Source: a virus. Taken from it: DNA of 64,000 nt. Below, in pieces: positions 59,542 through 64,000 of the stretch (position 1 is its first letter; each line of letters begins with the position of its first letter). The stretch is from positions 1-64,000 of IMG/VR virus record IMGVR_UViG_3300012207_000003. One strand, given 5' to 3'. Below the pieces are notes generated by a model that saw only the letters and a list, made by a program, of their open reading frames with translations, searched no databases and had not been told where the DNA came from. The position numbers and the translations under genes were made by a program.

Positions 59542-60286
59542 TTTTATGGTTCATCTTCCTGGAAACTTCAGATATGTATACCAGTTCGCCTCAGGTTTAT
59601 CTCAATATCGCTGCGTAGAGGCCTCGCTTTCCATGGCGGGCCAGATAGCTTATCCAACCAGATACGCCAATCCTACACAGCTTATGTCTCAAATCTATAC
59701 TCAGTACGTCGGGCCTGATGTGAGTAGCGATACAAGAGGCACAACCAAAGAACAGGCATTAGAATGGCTCCATTCTCAGAACATCGGCTATGTCGATATG
59801 GAGCCATTGCTAGGCAACCTGGACGAGCTGCACGCTGAAATACAAGCACAGAACCGTCAAAACGTGCCTCAACTTATCACGATAGGCGATGAATCGTTCT
59901 TGCATGATGCAAAGTCAGGTCATACCTTGCACAATTGGGCTGATGCACTGAACCATGGCGCTCATACGATGCTGAGGGTAGGCTATAGCGATGTGATGGG
60001 GTATGGACTGTATGAAGAGCCGGCGGCAGCTCCTAATTTCTCGCAACCTGTAGCTATTCCCTGGCAAAACTTCTTAGAGGGGCATATTGTCGGATGTATT
60101 GCCATTATGCCTCACGGTGTCCCTACTCCGCCATCTGGCTTTTCTTTTCAGCATGGCACATGGCCTATTCCACCTAAGCCTAAGCCTGTATTTGACGCTC
60201 TCAAAGCTGAAAGCACATTAGCTGCTGCAATGGCCGCTTTAGCGTCACTACAGCACGATTTAGATGTATTGAAAACGGAGGTCTAG
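59534..60286 (+). CDS. C39-like cysteine peptidase, endolysin candidate
   Basis: A 250-residue protein. Cys27 in SQYRCVEASLSM and His144 in GAHTMLRVGYSD are placed like the catalytic Cys and His of papain-fold C39-type peptidases. A QNVPQLITIGD segment lies between them. The C-terminal 45 residues are a Pro-rich linker and a coiled coil, perhaps for cell-wall or oligomer contact. Its location with membrane proteins fits an endolysin that cuts cross-links. A tail-associated peptidase is the alternative. Confidence 0.65.
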   Translation: MTDFMVHLPGNFRYVYQFASGLSQYRCVEASLSMAGQIAYPTRYANPTQLMSQIYTQYVGPDVSSDTRGTTKEQALEWLHSQNIGYVDMEPLLGNLDELHAEIQAQNRQNVPQLITIGDESFLHDAKSGHTLHNWADALNHGAHTMLRVGYSDVMGYGLYEEPAAAPNFSQPVAIPWQNFLEGHIVGCIAIMPHGVPTPPSGFSFQHGTWPIPPKPKPVFDALKAESTLAAAMAALASLQHDLDVLKTEV

Positions 60287-60538
60287 TTACTCGTTTGGAG
60301 GAAATTCTGTAAAGTCTGGAATATCCTCTATATAATACATCCCCATCGTGAGATTGTCGTTATCATTGACAGTTTTAAGCGCATGCAATACCAGATCATA
60401 GGCACATTGAGCAAGGAGTATAGCCATATCATTTCTTAAAGACTTTGGATGGATAGGAATAAGACGCTTTTGCTCAAGTTTGTCAATTTCCAGATTGGCA
60501 AACCCTAGAAACCTGGTATCTCTTTCTTGGTTAGACAT
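60287..60538 (-). CDS. small protein of three-member family (C)
   Basis: An 83-residue protein that ends exactly next to the lysin stop. RFLGFANLEIDKL, then AQCAYDLVLHAL and EDIPDFTEFPP align with the proteins at 49438 and 29853. AAAGGA lies upstream of the ATG. Function unknown. Confidence 0.7.
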   Translation of the reverse strand: MSNQERDTRFLGFANLEIDKLEQKRLIPIHPKSLRNDMAILLAQCAYDLVLHALKTVNDNDNLTMGMYYIEDIPDFTEFPPNE

Positions 60539-60576
60539 TTTAGTAGGTTGTCCTTTCTTTTAGGAGAAATTATATC

Positions 60577-61233
60577 ATGATAATTGACTTATCACAGGTA
60601 CACACGCTTTTCCTGTTTGTACTCCCTGCCTTGCTTGGTGTACTCGCTGGTTTAATTCGACAAGATAAGCTTCCTAAGTGGCTTAATGAACTTATCTTAC
60701 TTGCCATTGTTGGACTTGTAGCACTCTCACAAGCTCTCCTGGATGGAAAACTAGGTACAAGTCCCCTTGCTGATTTTATGATACTTGGTACATATTGTAC
60801 TGCTCTTATTAAACTCACACCGATTAATGACCTTATGAAATCAGTTCAAAGTGTTACGAGCATTGGAGGTAAAGCTCCTGTCGTTACTTCCTCACCGCTT
60901 GATCTAGGTCAATTAGCGAATCGGATTGCGCCGTTTCTTGCACAGGAATTAGTCAAGTTACGCATGGCTAGTGCTATACCTGTAGTACAACCGTCACAGC
61001 AAGCCCAGTCGCCAGTACAACAGTCAAACATAGCATTTACTACTCCTGTGCCTCAACCGCCCTATGCCAATCCTGTACAGCCACAGGTGTATGGTGTGAA
61101 TAGTGGCCCTCCTGTGCAAATGCAAGCAACATTCACAGATCCAAACCAGGTGTATAATCTACAAACTCAGCAAGTGCAATCTGTTCCTGCTCAAAACTGG
61201 CAACAAGTACCACAACCTGGACAAAGCGGCTAG
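60577..61233 (+). CDS. membrane protein with Pro/Gln-rich tail
   Basis: A 218-residue protein: three hydrophobic helices in the first 80 residues (VHTLFLFVLPALLGVLAGLI, LNELILLAIVGLVALSQALL), then a disordered Pro/Gln/Val-rich C-terminus. Holin-like topology with an unusual long tail that may lie in the cytoplasm. GGAG lies eleven bases before the ATG. Confidence 0.6.
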   Translation: MIIDLSQVHTLFLFVLPALLGVLAGLIRQDKLPKWLNELILLAIVGLVALSQALLDGKLGTSPLADFMILGTYCTALIKLTPINDLMKSVQSVTSIGGKAPVVTSSPLDLGQLANRIAPFLAQELVKLRMASAIPVVQPSQQAQSPVQQSNIAFTTPVPQPPYANPVQPQVYGVNSGPPVQMQATFTDPNQVYNLQTQQVQSVPAQNWQQVPQPGQSG

Positions 61234-61271
61234 AAAAGCTGTATGATAGGAGTGCATACTTGGAACTCCTT

Positions 61272-61307
61272 GTGAACTACAACCGAAACGTGAACTACAA
61301 CCGAAAC
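61272..61307 (+). repeat. two perfect 18-bp tandem repeats
   Basis: GTGAACTACAACCGAAAC occurs twice without spacer (61272-61289, 61290-61307), between the membrane protein stop and the terminator. Only two copies and no spacers, so not a CRISPR array. Confidence 0.9.
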
Positions 61308-61312
61308 ACAAG

Positions 61313-61355
61313 ACCCTCACCGCTCGCACAGTCAATTAGGCGAAGTGAGGGTTTT
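61313..61355 (+). terminator. terminator of late plus operon
   Basis: ACCCTCAC (61313-61320) pairs with GTGAGGGT (61345-61352), followed by TTT. The 24-base loop can form inner pairs. It ends the plus-strand late region; convergent genes begin at 61416. Confidence 0.7.
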
Positions 61356-61415
61356 GTGCGTTATATAACCAGCTAACATTTTCATCTTCAAGATAAAGTA
61401 TGGAATGCCTTGAAG

Positions 61416-61691
61416 TCAAGCTTGTCGTAAAAGTACAAGGCTTGTTCCTTCTGATTGAATAATTGTTCCATCAGGAAGTGCATAAGAACCATTAATCGGG
61501 ATAGGGCAATCTGTTTCAAGCCAGTTACTTACATGTCCTTTCCCTACTGGTTGAGTATAAAAGGAAATACTTCCCTCTATAGCTCGTTCTAATGGTATCT
61601 GACACACAAATCCATTTTTTTGTAAAGCTTCAACTACTCGCTTATCAGTGATTAACCATTGTTTCATTTCTTGTTTGCTTTCCTCTTCCAT
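61416..61691 (-). CDS. hypothetical protein
   Basis: A 91-residue protein with strands (GFVCQIPLERAIEGSISFYT) and a C-terminal DGTIIQSEGTSLVLL. No family recognised. Overlaps the previous gene by 28 bases. Confidence 0.6.
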   Translation of the reverse strand: MEEESKQEMKQWLITDKRVVEALQKNGFVCQIPLERAIEGSISFYTQPVGKGHVSNWLETDCPIPINGSYALPDGTIIQSEGTSLVLLRQA

Positions 61692-62098
61692 TTGCCTACT
61701 ATTTTCTTCTTAGAAATGCCTTTCGGTCTATTGTATCGCTCTCCACAATCTAAGGCGATTTGAAGCAGCATGGATGAAAAGTCATTCTGATATGACTCCT
61801 CTGCTATCACTGCTTTAAAGCCTCTCAGGTCACGACAGGCATGTTCAGCTAAGACAAAATACCGTGAGCGTTGCGCCCAGTCAATGACCCATGTTTGATT
61901 TTGTTCCCAGTATGCCCTGGTTTTGAGTGCTTTTGTATTCAATTCCTCATTGCCAAATTCAATAAAGTAGTCGAGGATTGGTACGCACATCTCGTGCATC
62001 ACATCCCCATGTTTAGAAACAGGTTGATTTCTTTGGTAGATTGATGCAGAGATTGATGCAGGATGTAGTGATGTGATAGGTTCTTTGGGTTGTTCCAT
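61664..62098 (-). CDS. hypothetical helical protein
   Basis: A 144-residue helical protein with a basic C-terminus (KKKIVGKWKRKANKK) and aromatic-rich centre (AYWEQNQTWVIDWAQRSRYF). No family recognised. It directly follows the gene at 62099 with no gap. Confidence 0.6.
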   Translation of the reverse strand: MEQPKEPITSLHPASISASIYQRNQPVSKHGDVMHEMCVPILDYFIEFGNEELNTKALKTRAYWEQNQTWVIDWAQRSRYFVLAEHACRDLRGFKAVIAEESYQNDFSSMLLQIALDCGERYNRPKGISKKKIVGKWKRKANKK

Positions 62099-62317
62099 TT
62101 ATAATTCCTTTGCTTTAGGAATAAATGCCCAATAGAAGAAACTGATTTTATTTTCATGTTGCAAACCTTGCATAATACTATCCCAAATATAACAGTTACC
62201 GTCTGGAATAGCTGCTTCATATACTGCATGAAATCTCGTTTCCCCTGTCTTCTTAAAATCAGACATTGAAGTGGGTACAACTTCCTCTTTCAGAATAAAA
62301 ACTTCATAATAATACAC
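62099..62317 (-). CDS. hypothetical protein with GTG start
   Basis: A 72-residue protein; GTG start at 62317, seven bases after GGAG. The site lies in the last codons of the sigma factor gene, so translation is coupled. No family recognised. Confidence 0.6.
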   Translation of the reverse strand: MYYYEVFILKEEVVPTSMSDFKKTGETRFHAVYEAAIPDGNCYIWDSIMQGLQHENKISFFYWAFIPKAKEL

Positions 62318-62318
62318 T

Positions 62319-63188
62319 TTATTTCTCCAGTACTTTCCTGAGTTTCCTCATAGCTACTTCTTCAATTTGGCGCACACGTTCACGCGTGACACCAAGTTCC
62401 CTGGCTATCTCTTGTAACACGTGCGCACGGCCATCTGCGCCTATGCCAAATCTCAACTTGATAACGTGTTGCTCACGTTCTGTTAAGCAAGCAAGAGCTT
62501 TTTTGACACGTTCGGATATTTCATCTTGTTCAACATCTATCTCGGCGGTTGCTTTTTCGTCTGCAATCAGATCACCTAGGCACACATCTTCATGGTCAGC
62601 TACAGGCACGTCCAATGAAAGCATATAATACATGTGTTGCCAGATCAAGACTATCTCTCCTGGTTTTTCCCCTGCTATCTCAGCTAATTCTTCTAATCCA
62701 GGTTCATAGCCATATTGCATAGTGAAGTTGGTAAAATGCCTCTTCAGTCTATTCCGTTTCTCAACGCTATAGCAAGGGATGTGAATCATATATTCTAATC
62801 CTGGTAACGCTCTGGTGATCGCTTGCCGAATCCAGCCTGTAGCATAGGTTGAGAACTTGTATCCGAGTCGCCAATTAAAGGTTTGGGTAGCTCGCATAAG
62901 CCCTATATTCCCCTCCTGTATCAAGTCGTGCAGGGAAATATCACCTCTTTGATAATATCTGGCTACTGAAATCACAAGGCGGAGATTGGATTGTATCAGA
63001 GTTGTTCTAGCTGACTCGTTCCCCTGCTCGATTCTCTGCATCAAATCAATCTCTTCCTGTTTACTGAGCAGGGGGTATTGACGTACCTGTTCAATATACC
63101 AGGCCATATCATCAGTTAATTCAAAGCTTCTCTGTGCTGCAAAGATGCCTTGACGCTGCATAGGACGTGTTTGTGGAACTGCTACCAT
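62319..63188 (-). CDS. phage-encoded sigma-70 family factor (group 2-like)
   Basis: A 289-residue sigma factor. ATG at 63188, ten bases after AAGGAGG. Region 1.2 (MAWYIEQVRQYPLLSKQEE), region 2 core with LIQSNLRLVISVARYY and DLIQEGNIGLMRA, 2.4 YKFSTYATGWIRQAITRA, region 3, and region 4 with LTEREQHVIKLRFG and GVTRERVRQIE. All parts needed for -10 and -35 contact are present. It could redirect host RNA polymerase to phage late genes or be a captured host gene. Confidence 0.93.
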   Translation of the reverse strand: MVAVPQTRPMQRQGIFAAQRSFELTDDMAWYIEQVRQYPLLSKQEEIDLMQRIEQGNESARTTLIQSNLRLVISVARYYQRGDISLHDLIQEGNIGLMRATQTFNWRLGYKFSTYATGWIRQAITRALPGLEYMIHIPCYSVEKRNRLKRHFTNFTMQYGYEPGLEELAEIAGEKPGEIVLIWQHMYYMLSLDVPVADHEDVCLGDLIADEKATAEIDVEQDEISERVKKALACLTEREQHVIKLRFGIGADGRAHVLQEIARELGVTRERVRQIEEVAMRKLRKVLEK

Positions 63189-63334
63189 CTCTGTTACTCC
63201 TCCTTTTATTTCCACTTTTCGAGTACTGCGGTAGAATAGTTCTATAGTACCTTGAAAACAGAATAGTGCTTGTCGGTTCCAGGGTAATTCGGTTCCCTGG
63301 GTAAAAACACTACCGTGTCAACCAATGTACATCT
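63189..63334. other. sigma gene upstream region, hairpin only
   Basis: GGTTCCAGGG and CCCTGGG-type arms (63275-63302) form a hairpin. I see no convincing promoter or gene. Confidence 0.35.
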
Positions 63335-63540
63335 CTCTTTCAATTTGCCACTTGCGAGAACCATGCAAGCGATGAATACCAGACTGAGAAGCTACCGCAG
63401 GGCTTGCGGGAAGCAAATGCCTGTGGAGGCGGTGTAAGACCAAATGAACAACTTGGTGTCTGTTTGGCAACCTCCAACGAAGCAGGAAAGCCTACTTGTG
63501 AGAGTAGGAGTCCCCTGGATTTATCCAAGGGAGATGTCAA
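63335..63540 (+). mobile_element. IS200/IS605-type right-end remnant, omega-RNA-like
   Basis: The plus strand carries a degraded TnpB-tail-like frame (CENHASDEYQTEKLP, then ACGGGVRPNEQLG and EAGKPTCESRS) that passes into a GGATTTATCC-type hairpin and ends GGGAGATGTCAA, the usual end of IS605-group elements and their guide-type omega RNAs. No tnpB or tnpA is present. The opposite strand has an open frame that is often predicted as a false protein. The identification is from memory of such ends. Confidence 0.55.
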
Positions 63541-63629
63541 TCCTCCCAGTTTGTTGTCCGATCCTGAGCAAATACAATAACAAAGCCAATGATGCTGTAA
63601 ATGAAGACTCCAAGTGCTATCAAGTTCAT
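63537..63629 (-). CDS. 30-residue single-span membrane peptide
   Basis: A one-helix protein (LIALGVFIYSIIGFVIVFA, then QDRTTNWED). AAAGGA lies ten bases before the ATG, and the ATG overlaps the upstream stop as ATGA. Its stop lies inside the last bases of the IS-like remnant, so the remnant may have truncated it. Confidence 0.6.
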   Translation of the reverse strand: MNLIALGVFIYSIIGFVIVFAQDRTTNWED

Positions 63630-64000
63630 GGGATGTTATTCCTTTCTATGCGTACAACGGGTCTAAGTGAGGTTATTTCCTCGGATGTATCAGAGTTCAA
63701 CCAGTTATCATGCATGAACGCTAGTCGTGTTCTGTGCATTCCTGGAACATTTCTAACTGGTTTCATCTCTTCGGTTTCACGTGTGAATTGGTTCTGTCTA
63801 CACAAAGGACAATACAGCCAGGAACCATCTGGTTTAGGTTCTGTCTCAGTCCATAATGGCGATAAATGCAAAGGACATACAGGCATTATGAATTGCACAG
63901 GTTGTACTTTCTTGATGCCTGCGGTATGGCCTAACCTGTACGCTGCCCATAGCTGTTGTTCCAATGACAGCGTTTCATCGATAGCATTTTCAAGAGTGGT
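63626..64000 (-). CDS. zinc-ribbon protein (5' end beyond window)
   Basis: The frame is open to the window edge; a TTG at 63964 has no ribosome binding site, so the gene probably begins outside. CPLH and CPLC, about 18 residues apart, form a zinc ribbon. The rest is basic. Function unknown. Confidence 0.6.
   Translation of the reverse strand, partial: TTLENAIDETLSLEQQLWAAYRLGHTAGIKKVQPVQFIMPVCPLHLSPLWTETEPKPDGSWLYCPLCRQNQFTRETEEMKPVRNVPGMHRTRLAFMHDNWLNSDTSEEITSLRPVVRIERNNIP

Noticed and set aside
61272-61307. CRISPR-like repeat
   Set aside because: Only two copies, directly adjacent, without spacers, and no cas1/cas2.
63340-63540. Open frame of 66 codons on the minus strand
   Set aside because: It is antisense to the IS605-like end, has no ribosome binding site, and frames like it are commonly predicted falsely over such ends.

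Overview
The window is most of the genome of a tailed double-stranded DNA phage, probably a siphovirus, with plasmid-like accessory functions. It holds a complete head and tail set: terminase, portal, prohead protease/scaffold, HK97-like capsid, tail tube, tail-assembly chaperone with frameshift, tape measure and a giant tail-tip protein. It also holds lysis genes and a replication set. I found no integrase, rRNA, ribosomal protein or housekeeping gene. A HerA/FtsK-type ATPase with companion small membrane proteins, and an origin-like or centromere-like repeat region, suggest an extrachromosomal (phage-plasmid) lifestyle; that is an inference. The host cannot be named with certainty. Strong AGGAG-type ribosome binding sites, frequent GTG/TTG starts, consensus sigma-70 promoters (TTGACA-17-TATAAT class), a phage-borne group-2-like sigma factor and an IS605/TnpB-type remnant would fit a Gram-positive or Chloroflexota (Ktedonobacteria-like) host; this is a low-confidence impression.

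Layout. 1-2180 (minus): a Cas4-like nuclease cut by the window edge, a small CxxC protein, a probable single-strand DNA-binding protein and a small protein, expressed from a promoter divergent from the next block. 2304-12714 (plus): early replication/recombination operon with an excisionase-type HTH protein, an HNH endonuclease, four translationally coupled genes (SF2 helicase, zinc protein, SNF2-like helicase, DNA methyltransferase), RusA resolvase, an ASCH-domain protein, a DUF3987-like replication ATPase, further HTH and zinc proteins and a DnaG-type primase. 12743-22370: mostly minus-strand accessory genes (HNH, SWIM zinc finger, coiled-coil proteins, a tRNA-like element, small membrane and zinc proteins, a membrane-HTH protein, the HerA/FtsK-like ATPase and an XRE-type regulator), with two plus-strand regulatory genes (an HTH protein and an ORF6N protein). 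22370-24598: control region with two inverted 71-bp elements of identical architecture, an AT-rich segment bounded by inverted repeats, and three small plus-strand genes.

24598-49428 (plus): packaging, head and tail genes. Two sites have the classic T-TTT-TTY slippery heptamer followed by a long -1 open frame. One joins the portal to a MuF-like C-terminal domain; the other is the tail-assembly chaperone G/GT pair. Several virion proteins carry extra adhesion or sugar-processing domains: a capsid with an inserted Ig/FN3-like domain, three proteins sharing an N-terminal module, a three-repeat lectin-like protein and a glycosidase-LamG protein. 49438-61233: a 2530-residue tail-tip protein with two glycosidase-like barrels, then holin candidates, a cysteine-peptidase-like lysin candidate and a few minus-strand small genes. 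61416-64000 (minus): hypothetical genes, a sigma-70 family factor, an IS605-like/omega-RNA-like remnant, a 30-residue membrane peptide and a zinc-ribbon protein running off the edge.

How it fits together: divergent promoters near 2.2-2.3 kb, 14.4-14.5 kb, 22.3-22.7 kb and 59.2-59.3 kb split the genome into operons. A 28-bp sequence shared between the 22.65-kb and 59.3-kb control regions suggests co-regulation. Long runs of ATGA stop/start overlaps show tight translational coupling. Small genes shorter than 60 codons at 18307, 19316, 29722 and 63537 are supported by such overlaps.
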